Below, in pieces: positions 46,549 to 55,728 of a stretch of DNA of 64,000 bases. The translations under genes and the position numbers were made by a program. Positions within the stretch are counted from its first letter, which is position 1. Every line of letters begins with the position of its first letter. The notes beneath the pieces are model-generated. The model saw nothing but the letters and a program-made list of their open reading frames with translations. It did no database searches and was not told the DNA's origin. This stretch comes from Pedobacter chitinilyticus (GTDB lineage: Bacteria > Bacteroidota > Bacteroidia > Sphingobacteriales > Sphingobacteriaceae), in the NCBI RefSeq assembly GCF_003313385.1, contig NZ_QMHN01000002.1, positions 692,603 to 756,602 of the forward strand. The letters are read 5' to 3'.

Positions 46549-46650
46549 ATTTAATGAATTTATACTACCATGATGCAAGCGCTCTTCAATTTACATAACG
46601 TCAAATAAAAAAGACATCTTTTTTAGAATGGCAAACCGTTAATGACTTTA

Positions 46651-46683
46651 AGACTTACGAAGTTTATAAAACTTCGTAAGTCT
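46651..46683. repeat. Palindromic repeat C copy, perfect palindrome
   Basis: AGACTTACGAAGTTT and AAACTTCGTAAGTCT flank TATA-like ATA, a perfect inverted repeat. It has the same size as the copy at 24562. Confidence 0.88.
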
Positions 46684-46701
46684 AACCTAAATTCAGCGCA
46701 T

Positions 46702-46736
46702 AAAAAAGGCATCACTGTTAGAGTGATGCCTTTAAA
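46702..46736 (-). terminator. Terminator of the parA-lepB operon
   Basis: On the minus strand GGCATCACT and AGTGATGCC pair around a 5-base loop, with an A run before and T6 after. It lies just past the lepB stop. Confidence 0.85.
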
Positions 46737-46763
46737 ACTTTTGTCATTGCAATGACGCTTTGC

Positions 46764-47957
46764 CTAATGGATGCCTTTAAAAATCCTGCTCCATCTAATT
46801 TTGTTCAGGAATGAACCTTCACCATCTAAGCTCAGCCAAATAAATAACGCTTTGCCCACAATGTGGTCTTCAGGAACAAAGCCCCAATAGCGTGAATCGG
46901 CAGAAGCATGACGGTTATCGCCCATCATCCAATAGTAATTCATTTTAAAAGTATAAGTTGTCGCTTTTTGACCATTTATCATCCAGTCGTTACCTACCTT
47001 CTCTAATTTATTTCCTTCGTAAATACGGATAGCTCTTTCATATAATGGCATGTTTAAACTATCCAATTTCACTGTCCATCCTTTTTTAGGAACTACAAAT
47101 GGTCCGTAGTTGTCTAAATTCCATTTTCTATTTTTATCATGGGGAAAAATCAATGGATCGTACTCTTCCGACGGTGTCAATTCTTCAGTCACTGATTTAA
47201 TGTAAGGAGACTTTTTCAATTCCTTAACCAAATCTGGCGTTCCTTCAAATCTAAAAACCGTAGGCAATGCCGTAGGACCAATTTTAAAGCCCATATCTTC
47301 GAAAAGCTTCAAATTTACTTCAGCAGTATTGAACTCCACAGTATAACCAAAACCTCCAGTACCAACTAAAGGTGACGGCGTACCATTTACTACAGCTAAA
47401 CCATTTCTCATCGCAATAGTATCACCAGCAATAGCGATACAGCGCTTAATAAAATTTTCACGTTTATCAACGGGTCTGCTCACTACATGAAACTGCGACC
47501 AAATCGATTCCCTGCTTTCACCTCTTAGTTGCATTTGATAATAGTTATCATCCTGCCTTTCTAACACCACGGTATCTCCCTCTGGGAAATTGAAAACCAC
47601 CACATCATTACGTTTGATATCCTGAAAACCAGGCAACCTTCTATATTTCCATTGTACCCCATCCCAATAAGCTTTGGTACCAGTTAACGGCATGGTGTGG
47701 TGCGCAAAAGGGAAGGCTATAGGAGTCATGGGTACACGAGCGCCATAGTTTACCTTACTTACAAAAAGGAAGTCGCCAACTAAAAGTGAGCGTTCCATAG
47801 AACCAGAAGGAATGGTGTAGGCCTCAATAAAAAACACACGGATAATGGTTGCCGCAACCACCGCAAATACAATGGCATCAACCCATTCTCTAGTCTTCGT
47901 TTTTTTCTTTTTAGGCTTGTCTGAATCTTTTCTTTTTTGCCAGAATTTCCAATTCAT
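46764..47957 (-). CDS. lepB: Signal peptidase I, long form
   Basis: A 397-residue inner-membrane peptidase. One N-terminal membrane segment (VDAIVFAVVAATIIRVFFIEAY, about 26-47) is followed by TIPSGSMERS with catalytic Ser-53 and by NFIKRCIAIAGD with catalytic Lys-171, the Ser/Lys dyad of the family; GDNRHASADSRYWGF is the late conserved box. It removes signal peptides at the outer face of the inner membrane. It is longer than E. coli-type enzymes because of an insert (about 200-320), as in many Bacteroidota. It lies 3 bases after dapB in one operon. Confidence 0.95.
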   Translation of the reverse strand: MNWKFWQKRKDSDKPKKKKTKTREWVDAIVFAVVAATIIRVFFIEAYTIPSGSMERSLLVGDFLFVSKVNYGARVPMTPIAFPFAHHTMPLTGTKAYWDGVQWKYRRLPGFQDIKRNDVVVFNFPEGDTVVLERQDDNYYQMQLRGESRESIWSQFHVVSRPVDKRENFIKRCIAIAGDTIAMRNGLAVVNGTPSPLVGTGGFGYTVEFNTAEVNLKLFEDMGFKIGPTALPTVFRFEGTPDLVKELKKSPYIKSVTEELTPSEEYDPLIFPHDKNRKWNLDNYGPFVVPKKGWTVKLDSLNMPLYERAIRIYEGNKLEKVGNDWMINGQKATTYTFKMNYYWMMGDNRHASADSRYWGFVPEDHIVGKALFIWLSLDGEGSFLNKIRWSRIFKGIH

Positions 47958-47960
47958 TGC

Positions 47961-48704
47961 TTAATCTCTAAAATTAAATATATCAGCTATGCTGTAAAAA
48001 CCTTTTTTATTTTGTAGCCATTCTGCGGCTACTACTGCACCTAAAGCAAAACCTGCCCTGCTGTGTGCGGTGTGTTTAATCTCAATATCATCAACCTCTG
48101 AACTGTACACTACAGTGTGCGTTCCCGGTACGTTCTCTATCCTAAGCGACTCGATAAGGAGTTGATCATTTCTTAGTTTTTCTGAAATTGGCGTTCCTTC
48201 CAATTCATTTACCCACTCCTTTTTATTGTCCATCTCTTCAATAATCCCCTCCGCAATGGTCATGGCAGTACCACTTGGCGCATCCAATTTTTGGGTATGA
48301 TGTATTTCTTCCACCTGCACCTCATAAGCTGGATAATTGTTCATCAATTTAGCCAACACTTTATTCAAATGGAAAAAGATATTCACCCCAATGCTAAAGT
48401 TAGAGCCATAAAGTAAAGTATTGTTACTGGCTTCGCAATCATTTTTAATTCGTTGCAGTTCGCCGTACCAGCCTGTAGTGCCTACTACTACGGGCACATT
48501 TGCTTCAAAGCATTTATAAATATTGTCTACTGCGGCATGTGGCGCACTAAAATCGATGGCTACATCAGCCTTTTCCAAATTGTCAACGGTTAAATCATCC
48601 AGATTTTCGATTCCTATTTTAAGCACAATTTCGTGCCCTCGCTCCAAAGAAAAACGTTCGATAATTTGGCCCATTTTGCCATAGCCTAAAAGCGCTATTT
48701 TCAT
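47961..48704 (-). CDS. dapB: 4-hydroxy-tetrahydrodipicolinate reductase
   Basis: A 247-residue NAD(P)H enzyme of lysine and diaminopimelate synthesis. The nucleotide-binding start is ALLGYGKMGQIIE, the catalytic-substrate motif is EEIHHTQKLDAPSGTA near 132-147, and the C-terminal GAVVAAEWLQNKKGFYSI fits. It converts hydroxy-tetrahydrodipicolinate to tetrahydrodipicolinate. Its start overlaps the end of the upstream DUF5683 gene by 4 bases (ATGA), and lepB follows after 3 bases, so it sits inside the par/lepB operon. Confidence 0.95.
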   Translation of the reverse strand: MKIALLGYGKMGQIIERFSLERGHEIVLKIGIENLDDLTVDNLEKADVAIDFSAPHAAVDNIYKCFEANVPVVVGTTGWYGELQRIKNDCEASNNTLLYGSNFSIGVNIFFHLNKVLAKLMNNYPAYEVQVEEIHHTQKLDAPSGTAMTIAEGIIEEMDNKKEWVNELEGTPISEKLRNDQLLIESLRIENVPGTHTVVYSSEVDDIEIKHTAHSRAGFALGAVVAAEWLQNKKGFYSIADIFNFRD

Positions 48705-49369
48705 AATTTAAGCGTAAGTTTTAATGCCGGCGCAATATTAAGGCCGTACATCGTGTTTGTGTTGATGATAGAAGGCGATAACTTGATAGATAAGCTCTCG
48801 TCAACGTTGAAATATTTTAAACGAGCGGTAACATAAGCATCCAGGACATTCAGTCCATATAAACCTACCAAGGAGATCAAAACGACTTCTCGGTTACGTT
48901 TATAAATATTTTTAGCTACAGTAAGCGCATTAACATCTGGATATTGTGTTAAACCATTATTCGGGTCGGGGGCATTGTTGTTCGCCTGACGGTATTGTAG
49001 CTCTCTCAGAAATCGCTTATAGTTATTGTTGTTATCGATGTATGACATTACCAGTATGGTTCCTCCAGCATAGATAGCCCCGATTTTACCAATGAGGTAA
49101 ATTTTTTGGCCGATTCTTTTACCTTCAGTCCTACCGTTTTTCACGTCATCCACCACTAAGCCATAATTATATAGCTGTCCAAGTCCAGGAAACATTAATG
49201 ATCGGTATACTGCTTTTTTCCCTGCAATTTTGCCTTGGTTAACATATTTTGCAGGCGCAATGGTATCTAATTTAGCGGTAGTATCTTGCTTTGCAGGGCT
49301 CACAGGTTTCTGCGCATTTACCTGGGCAAACGTGAAACAAATGACTACAGAAAGCAATAATGCTCGCAT
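48701..49369 (-). CDS. DUF5683-type membrane protein
   Basis: ATG 49369 is the likely start because its A overlaps the TAA stop of parB; two further upstream codons are not needed. The 222-residue protein has a signal-like N-terminus (RALLLSVVICFTFAQVNAQ), then SLMFPGLGQLYNYG, the signature Gly/Pro turn of the DUF5683 family, and hydrophobic segments YLIGKIGAIYAGGTILVM and LISLVGLYGLNVLDAY. The family is a constant neighbour of parA/parB in Bacteroidota but its function is not known. Confidence 0.82.
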   Translation of the reverse strand: MRALLLSVVICFTFAQVNAQKPVSPAKQDTTAKLDTIAPAKYVNQGKIAGKKAVYRSLMFPGLGQLYNYGLVVDDVKNGRTEGKRIGQKIYLIGKIGAIYAGGTILVMSYIDNNNNYKRFLRELQYRQANNNAPDPNNGLTQYPDVNALTVAKNIYKRNREVVLISLVGLYGLNVLDAYVTARLKYFNVDESLSIKLSPSIINTNTMYGLNIAPALKLTLKL

Positions 49370-50268
49370 TACCAATCTAACAGTTCTAAAATTCGATTAA
49401 GATCATCGTTGCTTACAAAAGGAATTTCAATAGCCCCTTTGCCATTATCTTTTACCTTTAGCTTAACGTTGGTCGCAAATTTTGAGGCCAAATCGTTCTG
49501 CAGTTTTTGATACTCAAAAGAAACTGCTTCTACTTTAACTGGCGCTTTTACTTGCACCTGGTGAATCCCACGAACGAGTTCTTCTACCTTACGTACCGAC
49601 AGTCCTTTATCAATAATTTCCTGATGGATAAAAAGTTGCTTTTCTTCGTCATCCACAGAAATAAGTGCACGAGCGTGCCCCATCGATATTTTATTATCGC
49701 GAATAGAAGCCTGAATAGCAGGAGGTAATTTTAACAAACGTAGATAGTTGGCAACTGTTGTACGGTTTTTACCTACACGTTCTCCTAACTGCTCAGCCTT
49801 TAGGTTACATTCATCTATCATTTGCTGAAAACTCAAGGCTACTTCAATGGCGTTTAGGTTTTCACGCTGTATGTTCTCAATCAATGCCATTTCCAACATC
49901 TGTTGGTTATCGGCAGTACGAATATAAGCTGGAATTTCTGTTAAGCCAGCAAGTTTAGAAGCTCTAAATCTACGTTCACCAGAAATCAATTGATATTTAT
50001 CACCGTTTTTACGTACGGTAATAGGTTGGATCAATCCTTGTACTTTAATCGAATCAGCTAGTTCATTAAGTGCTACCTGATCAAATTCAGTACGCGGCTG
50101 ATAAGGGTTTGTTTCAATATCAGCAAGGCTAATATGGCTAATACTGCCAACTTGTGGCGTTGCTGGTGAGGCAGTTTCTACGGCAGGCTTAACGGCATTT
50201 ACCGTTTCATTATCATCCAAAAGAGCACTTAATCCCTTGCCTAATCCGGTTTTTCTTTGAAAAGTCAT
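49369..50268 (-). CDS. parB: Chromosome-partitioning protein ParB
   Basis: A 299-residue protein with the ParB N-terminal domain (LADIETNPYQPRTEFDQVALNELADSI, then RKNGDKYQLISGERRFRASKLAGL), in which the GERRFRA motif is the CTP-binding box, followed by the HTH domain (EQLGERVGKNRTTVANYLRLLKL) and a C-terminal dimer domain. It loads onto parS and works with ParA in origin segregation. It starts 9 bases after parA ends. No parS site could be recognised in the window. Confidence 0.96.
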   Translation of the reverse strand: MTFQRKTGLGKGLSALLDDNETVNAVKPAVETASPATPQVGSISHISLADIETNPYQPRTEFDQVALNELADSIKVQGLIQPITVRKNGDKYQLISGERRFRASKLAGLTEIPAYIRTADNQQMLEMALIENIQRENLNAIEVALSFQQMIDECNLKAEQLGERVGKNRTTVANYLRLLKLPPAIQASIRDNKISMGHARALISVDDEEKQLFIHQEIIDKGLSVRKVEELVRGIHQVQVKAPVKVEAVSFEYQKLQNDLASKFATNVKLKVKDNGKGAIEIPFVSNDDLNRILELLDW

Positions 50269-50277
50269 CTATAAATA

Positions 50278-51081
50278 TTAAATACTTGCTGTTTTTACTT
50301 CCTGCTCTGCATCAAGCAATCCGTTTTTACGAACAATTTCTCTTGCTAAGTTTAAATAGTTGATTGCGCCTTTACTATTGGCATCGTGCATAATTACTGA
50401 TATACCGTAGCTTGGGGCCTCACTTAAACGGGTGTTACGCTGAATAATGGTTTCAAATACCAAATCTTGGAAATGTGTTTTTACTTCTTCAACCACTTGA
50501 TTAGACAAGCGTAATCTCACATCGTACATGGTTAAAAGAATTCCTTCTATTTCCAAAGCTGGATTTAACCTGTTTTGTACAATTTTAATGGTGTTCAATA
50601 ATTTACCTAAACCTTCTAAGGCGAAATACTCACATTGTACGGGAATAATTACCGAATCGGCAGCGGTTAGGGAGTTTATGGTAATTAAACCCAATGATGG
50701 AGAACAATCGATAATGATGAAATCATATTGATCCCTTACCTTGTCCAATACCGCTTTCATTTTATACTCACGGTTGGTCAAGTTAATCATCTCGATTTCG
50801 GCACCTACTAAATCAATATGTGCTGGCAACAATTCGAGATTTGGCGTTTCCGTTTTTACAATGGCTTCTGATGGTTCAACATCATTGATAATGCATTCGT
50901 AAATGCTGTTCTTGATGTTTCTTGGGTCAAAGCCAATGCCCGAAGTAGAGTTAGCCTGTGGGTCTGCATCAACCAAAAGCGTTCTATATTCCAAAACGGC
51001 CAAACTAGCTGCTAAATTAATAGATGAAGTGGTTTTACCTACTCCTCCTTTTTGGTTTGCTAAAGCAATTATCTTACTCAT
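50278..51081 (-). CDS. parA: Chromosome-partitioning ATPase ParA
   Basis: A 267-residue ATPase. The deviant Walker A is KGGVGKTTSS (residues 10-19), Walker A' DADPQANS follows, and Walker B DFIIIDCSPSLGL is near residue 115-127. It forms dynamic gradients on the nucleoid that move ParB-parS. It is the first gene of the parA-parB-DUF5683-dapB-lepB operon. The next gene upstream is divergent (NAD(P)H-dependent reductase), with 177 bases between. Confidence 0.97.
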   Translation of the reverse strand: MSKIIALANQKGGVGKTTSSINLAASLAVLEYRTLLVDADPQANSTSGIGFDPRNIKNSIYECIINDVEPSEAIVKTETPNLELLPAHIDLVGAEIEMINLTNREYKMKAVLDKVRDQYDFIIIDCSPSLGLITINSLTAADSVIIPVQCEYFALEGLGKLLNTIKIVQNRLNPALEIEGILLTMYDVRLRLSNQVVEEVKTHFQDLVFETIIQRNTRLSEAPSYGISVIMHDANSKGAINYLNLAREIVRKNGLLDAEQEVKTASI

Positions 51082-51258
51082 TTATTCTCCTTGAAAACGC
51101 CACAACTTGTAATGGCTTAATTTTAAACTAAAAATCTTGAAAAAATGCTATTTTTGTGATGTTTAGGCATTTTTTAACAATTAGCTAAGATACAAACTAA
51201 AACTAAATATTAGTATCGGCGCTGTTTGTGTTTTACACATCTTATTAACAATTTTCCC

Positions 51259-51780
51259 ATGGTAACCATCATCGCCGGCACTAACAGAACCAATAGCAAT
51301 ACGCTAAAAGTTGCTAAATATTATCAAAAAGAACTGGCTAAAAAGGGCTTACAAACCTCCTTGCTTGACTTAAAAGATCTTCCAGCAAATTTTATCGCCG
51401 AAGATTTATATGGAAAAAAATCTGAAGCCTTCGAAAAGATACAGGAAATGATGACCAATACCAGCAAATTTCTGTTCGTGATTCCCGAGTATAATGGCAG
51501 TTATCCTGGGGTATTAAAAGTACTGATTGATGCCTGTGCTTTCCCTGAAAGTTTCTATGATAAAAAGGCTTGCTTGGTAGGTATCTCCTCTGGAAAATAC
51601 GGCAATATTAGAGGAATTGAGCATTTCAATGGGGTTTGCGCCTACTTGCACCTACATGTAATGCCGTTACGTTTACACATCTCCTACATCAAACAGGAGA
51701 TTAACGAAAACGACGAGCTCTTTAAAGAGGATACATTAAAGTTCACAGACCAACAGATGGATAAGTTTATTGCTTATTGA
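51259..51780 (+). CDS. NADPH-dependent FMN reductase family protein
   Basis: ATG 51259 (MVTIIAGTNRTNSNTLKVA) is chosen because it places the FMN-phosphate loop TNRTNSNT at the N-terminus, giving 173 residues; 11 codons upstream are without support. FVIPEYNGSYPGVLKVLIDAC is the family's second motif, with PEYNGSYPG at about 79-87. These flavodoxin-fold enzymes reduce FMN, quinones or chromate. Cytoplasmic, monocistronic, divergent from parA. Confidence 0.88.
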   Translation: MVTIIAGTNRTNSNTLKVAKYYQKELAKKGLQTSLLDLKDLPANFIAEDLYGKKSEAFEKIQEMMTNTSKFLFVIPEYNGSYPGVLKVLIDACAFPESFYDKKACLVGISSGKYGNIRGIEHFNGVCAYLHLHVMPLRLHISYIKQEINENDELFKEDTLKFTDQQMDKFIAY

Positions 51781-51911
51781 GTCGGTAAGTCAGAAAAGTA
51801 GAAAGACCGAAAGTTGGCCGAGCCATTAGCTCAGGTTAATTGTTTAATTGGTTAACTGGTTAACTGAACCTAGCTCCTAATTACTAATCCCTAGTTCCTA
51901 ACCGCTAATCC
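51781..51911. repeat. Short degenerate repeats between reductase and DUF2891 genes
   Basis: The gap includes AATTGGTTAACTGGTTAACTG and repeated CTAATCCCTA/CCTAATTACTAATCCC words. It lies between convergent genes, with no clear terminator. Confidence 0.5.
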
Positions 51912-52979
51912 CTATTTCGCTAAGGCATAAACTGCAAATGAGGCCAACCAATGGTCGCCGCCGTAATTTCCTTTAAAGATCAAAGGCAAAGCATTTGCCA
52001 AGAAATGATTAGCGGTATCTTCAAAATGTTTCTTAAGTGGATGGCTTTTTGGAAGTTGAGCGGCAACTCCTTTCATACACCAAGCTCTCGTAAACGAAAG
52101 ACCAACCAAATGCACGGTTTGATAATCACTTAAATCGCTCACAATAGGCATTTCACTAATACGTTTGATGCTTCTTTCTTCGTAGAAATTATCGAACCAT
52201 TTGATAAAATCATCTTTAGCCAAAACCCGTCTCATTAAATCAGCAATTTCCAAGCTCGGCGAAAAGAAATCAGCACCGTCAGGTTCCATATAAGCGGGTG
52301 TTTTTTGGTTATCGAGATAGAAATTTTTGGCTTTATCCATTAGCTGTATTTCAAAAAACTTATCGTTTACCGCTCGTGCCCAATCTATCGCAAACACCAA
52401 AGCAAAGGCGGTATTGCCGTGCACACCCGTGCGGTTCGGATAAGTTTGTTTAGGTAAATAAGCTTTCCAAAGCTCTAAAATCTGTTTGGTGAGTGGCTGT
52501 AGTGCGGCATGCCATTTTTTGGCCATTGGGTTATCCCATTCTACCAATTCCTGATCTAATTTTAGCAACCAGGCCCAACCATAAGTACGCTCAAATATCT
52601 TAGCCAGCTCGTATTTTTGAAAGTAGTCCGCCTCCGCCTGCATATTTTGTAGGGTAAACGTTTTATTAAGCTTGGCGATGATCTCTTCTTTATTTTTGAG
52701 ATTTGGATAAGTGCGCAATAAATGCACCAGCATCCAATGTCCATGTACCGAACTATGCCAATCGAAACAACCGTAAAATGCTGGATGCAATTCTGCAGGC
52801 GTCAACTTAGCATCGGCTACCGAATTAATACTATGTGCCGTTTTATTAGGATATTCCTTATCCATACAGCGGAGTGGCAACACAGACAGCTTTTCGGCAA
52901 TCTCTTTATCTAATTTAGGAACGGTTTGGGCAAACCCAAATGAAGAAAGCATCAATAAGAACAGTAATATTTTTTTCAT
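51912..52979 (-). CDS. DUF2891 family secreted protein
   Basis: A 355-residue protein with a signal peptide (KKILLFLLMLSSFGFAQ). The family signature is HPAFYGCFDWHSSVHGHWMLVHLLRTYP at about residues 66-93, with NRTGVHGNTAFALVFAIDWAR at about 181-201 and GGDHWLASFAVYAL at the end, a pattern like an all-helical (alpha/alpha) barrel of glycoside-hydrolase type. DUF2891 has no assigned function. Conserved His and Trp residues in the first motif suggest an active or binding site; this is inference. The gene is monocistronic. Confidence 0.88.
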   Translation of the reverse strand: MKKILLFLLMLSSFGFAQTVPKLDKEIAEKLSVLPLRCMDKEYPNKTAHSINSVADAKLTPAELHPAFYGCFDWHSSVHGHWMLVHLLRTYPNLKNKEEIIAKLNKTFTLQNMQAEADYFQKYELAKIFERTYGWAWLLKLDQELVEWDNPMAKKWHAALQPLTKQILELWKAYLPKQTYPNRTGVHGNTAFALVFAIDWARAVNDKFFEIQLMDKAKNFYLDNQKTPAYMEPDGADFFSPSLEIADLMRRVLAKDDFIKWFDNFYEERSIKRISEMPIVSDLSDYQTVHLVGLSFTRAWCMKGVAAQLPKSHPLKKHFEDTANHFLANALPLIFKGNYGGDHWLASFAVYALAK

Positions 52980-53059
52980 ATAGTAGCTATTTTATGTTAC
53001 TAAGAAATCTCTTTAGCCAATTAGCATCTTTATTCCTTGCTCCTTTATCCTTATTCCAT

Positions 53060-53512
53060 TTAAACCGTAAACCTAATCCATTTATCTCCTTCGTAGCCAA
53101 AAATAAAATGTCCTGGGTGGATCATTTCGGCAATGTCTTCGACTAATGAAACTCCTTCTAATGCTTTGTTAGTTTTATAATCATCTGCTAAAAGGCAAAC
53201 CCTGTTAAATTTCACCGCAGGCCATTCTTCACTCATCAGTACGGGGGCTGTCCTCATTAAATCGCCAAGTTGCCTTCCTTGTTCATGGAAAATAATATAA
53301 ACTGCTTCCAGCGGTGAAGTCGTTAACACAGCTCCGCCTAATTCGGCAAAAGACGACAACTCAATATGGGGTTGACCTAAGGTATCTAAAAAACAAACAG
53401 GCACTTTATCCATGAACTTGATTTTATGTTCAACAATGGCCAAACGTTCCAACAATTCCTCTCGCAATTCGGCATTATTTTCAGCATTTATAAGTTCACT
53501 TAAAGAAGGCAT
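53060..53512 (-). CDS. Protein of unknown function, 150 residues
   Basis: No family was recognised. The protein starts MPSLSELINAENNAELREELLERL, a helical N-terminus, followed by KVPVCFLDTLGQPHIELSSFAEL, AVLTTSPLEAVYIIFHEQGR and LLADDYKTNKALEGVSLVEDIAEMIHPGHF. There is no signal peptide or membrane segment, and codon use looks like that of its neighbours. The pattern FAELGGAVLTTSPLEAVYI faintly recalls metal-receptor (BtuF-like) proteins of ABC systems, but the length is half; the similarity is weak. Convergent neighbours give no functional hint. Confidence 0.6.
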   Translation of the reverse strand: MPSLSELINAENNAELREELLERLAIVEHKIKFMDKVPVCFLDTLGQPHIELSSFAELGGAVLTTSPLEAVYIIFHEQGRQLGDLMRTAPVLMSEEWPAVKFNRVCLLADDYKTNKALEGVSLVEDIAEMIHPGHFIFGYEGDKWIRFTV

Positions 53513-53637
53513 GTTTTATGTTATTAGTTTACGAAAAAATTAACCATTAAGAATATTAAGAAAAAGTAGTTTTGTTACCTCGAAAACTTAATGTACCTTA
53601 ACTTTCTAATTGTACAAAAATAGTATTTCCCTTTTCG

Positions 53638-55269
53638 ATGCGTGCCATTAAGCTCAATATATTTTGTTTTTGCTGTATCATTCTTTTATTCTCGTGTAAA
53701 AGCGATAAAGATGGCGACAAAAAAGTATTCAATATCAATCTCGATCAAAACCTAACTTCATTAGACCCTGCTTTTGCTCGTAACCAAAATGCCGTTTGGA
53801 TGATTAACCAAATTTTTAATGGCTTGGTACAGGTGGATAAGGACTTGAACACGATTCCCTGCATTGCCAAAACCTGGCAAATCTCTAACGATGGGCTGAC
53901 TTATACCTTTAATCTGCGCAATGATGTCTTTTTTCAGGACGACCCTTTGTTTAAAAATGGTAAAGGCCGAAAAGTAGTGGCTGATGATTTTGCTTATAGT
54001 TTTTACCGACTGATTGATCCGAAAGTAGCTTCTTCTGGCGGATGGATTTTTAGCGACAAGGTGAAGGACCGTAGCAGTTTCACGGCTTTAAACGACACTA
54101 CCTTTCAAATAACACTGGTAAAGCCCTTCCCTGCTTTTATGAACTTATTGACGGCTCAATATTGTTCGGTTGTTCCCAAGGAAGTGGTGGAACATTATGG
54201 AAAGGATTTCAGAAATCATCCTGTGGGCACTGGGCCTTTTAAGTTTAAATATTGGAAAGAAGATGAGGTATTGGTGCTGCTTAAAAACGAAAACTATTTT
54301 GAGAAAGATAGCAGTGGTAATCGCATGCCTTTTTTAGATGCGGTGAAGGTGACTTTTATTAACGACAAACAAAGTGCGTTTATGAATTTCCTTAAAAAGG
54401 ATCTAGATTTCTTTTATAGTGTTGATGGCAGCTACCGCGATGATATTTTAACCAAAAGTGGTCAAATGACCAGTAAATACAAAGGTGAATTTCAATTGAT
54501 CAAGGGAGCTTATTTATGCACGGAATATGTAGGTATTTTGGTAGATCCAGATAAAGATATCGTTAAAAATTCGCCACTACGATTTAAAAAAGTTAGACAG
54601 GCCATTAACTACGCCATTGACCGCAAAAAACTAATCAAATACCTTCGCAACAGCATAGGCACGCCAGCCACATCGGGTTTTATTCCCAAAGGGATGCCTG
54701 GTTTTGACAGCACTAAAGTAAAAGGTTACGATTACAATCCTGCGTTAGCAGCCAAATTACTTGCCGAAGCTGGTTTTGCCAATGGCAAAAGAATGCCAGA
54801 AATTAAATTGAGTACCTCAACTACCTACAAAGACCTGATCGAATTTATCCAAGGAGAATTGGGGAATATTGGCATTAGGGCAAAAGTTGACGTAAGTCCA
54901 AGTGCAAGCTTAAGAGACTTGATGTCGAAAAACGAGGTGGGCTTTTTCAGAGGTTCGTGGATTGCCGATTATCCAGATGGGGAGAATTACCTTTCAGTAT
55001 TTTATTCTAAAAACAAAGTTCCTTTTGGGCCTAACTACACCGGATATTTCAATAAGGAATTTGACAAGCTTTTTGAGCAAAGCTATTATGAAAATGATCC
55101 GAAAAAACGTTTTGAGCTTTACCACAAAATGGATAATATGGTATTAGAAAATGCTTCGGTAGTACCTATTTTATATGACCAATCTGTAGTGATGTTACAA
55201 AACAACATTAGTGGCTATGTGATTAATCCGCTAAGCTTAATGATTTTAAAAGGGGTGAAAAAGAAATAA
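53638..55269 (+). CDS. Oligopeptide/dipeptide-type substrate-binding lipoprotein (SBP_bac_5)
   Basis: A 543-residue lipoprotein: signal MRAIKLNIFCFCCIILLFS followed by Cys-20, then KSDKDGD. The DppA/OppA fold is visible from NLTSLDPAFARNQNAVWMINQIFNGLVQVD, TYTFNLRNDVFFQDD, the GTGPFKFKYWKEDE motif and RKKLIKYLRNSIGTPATSGFIPKG. Such proteins bind peptides, nickel or other ligands for ABC importers. No permease or ATPase gene is beside it, so it is an orphan binding protein or works with components encoded elsewhere. Confidence 0.9.
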   Translation: MRAIKLNIFCFCCIILLFSCKSDKDGDKKVFNINLDQNLTSLDPAFARNQNAVWMINQIFNGLVQVDKDLNTIPCIAKTWQISNDGLTYTFNLRNDVFFQDDPLFKNGKGRKVVADDFAYSFYRLIDPKVASSGGWIFSDKVKDRSSFTALNDTTFQITLVKPFPAFMNLLTAQYCSVVPKEVVEHYGKDFRNHPVGTGPFKFKYWKEDEVLVLLKNENYFEKDSSGNRMPFLDAVKVTFINDKQSAFMNFLKKDLDFFYSVDGSYRDDILTKSGQMTSKYKGEFQLIKGAYLCTEYVGILVDPDKDIVKNSPLRFKKVRQAINYAIDRKKLIKYLRNSIGTPATSGFIPKGMPGFDSTKVKGYDYNPALAAKLLAEAGFANGKRMPEIKLSTSTTYKDLIEFIQGELGNIGIRAKVDVSPSASLRDLMSKNEVGFFRGSWIADYPDGENYLSVFYSKNKVPFGPNYTGYFNKEFDKLFEQSYYENDPKKRFELYHKMDNMVLENASVVPILYDQSVVMLQNNISGYVINPLSLMILKGVKKK

Positions 55270-55282
55270 GCAGTCTCTTTAG

Positions 55283-55501
55283 CTAACCTAATTCTTCCCG
55301 ATATTCTTGTTGTAATTCCAGCAGGCATTTTGCGCAAAGACAACCGTCATACAGTTCACTCACGTATTGTACTTCGTTAATGCTTAATTGCACCACGCTA
55401 CACTGACATTTGGTATAGGCGTTGGCCTTACACTCAATAGCAGTCCCACATCGCTCGCAAGCAATAATTTCGTGTTTACTATGTTTTTGAATGTTGTTCA
55501 T
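55283..55501 (-). CDS. Cysteine-rich CWC family protein
   Basis: A 72-residue protein with CERCGTAIECKANAYTKCQC at about residues 15-34, followed by CLCAKCLLELQQEYREEL near the end; the CxxC, CxC and CxxC groups form a probable zinc-binding fold. The cysteine-rich CWC family is small, without assigned role. The gene is convergent with the peptide-binding lipoprotein, with 13 bases between the stops. Confidence 0.8.
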   Translation of the reverse strand: MNNIQKHSKHEIIACERCGTAIECKANAYTKCQCSVVQLSINEVQYVSELYDGCLCAKCLLELQQEYREELG

Positions 55502-55646
55502 TAGTTCATTGATTCACTAGTTCACTTGTCGTGATGGAGAATACTAATTAACCAATGACAAATCAACCAATGAACTAAAGACAAAAGTACGGACAAAAAA
55601 TAAGGTTCTGAACTTTCGTCCAAAACCTTACTTTGTTTTTATATTT

Positions 55647-55719
55647 TGTCATTCCGAGGAACGAGGAATCTATTTTTTGTAGCACAACTTACAGATTCTT
55701 CACTTTGTTCAGAATGACA
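55647..55719. repeat. Dispersed hairpin repeat B copy
   Basis: TGTCATTCCGAGGAACGAGG at the left pairs imperfectly with TTTGTTCAGAATGACA at the right, ten bases before the nrdA stop codon. Confidence 0.8.
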
Positions 55720-55728
55720 ACTAGCGGA

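Noticed and set aside
51099..51116. Palindrome-like GCCACAACTTGTAATGGC just upstream of parA as a possible parS site
   Set aside because: It does not match the conserved TGTTTCACGTGAAACA-type parS consensus; only the outer GCCA/TGGC and the ACAA/TTGT parts pair.
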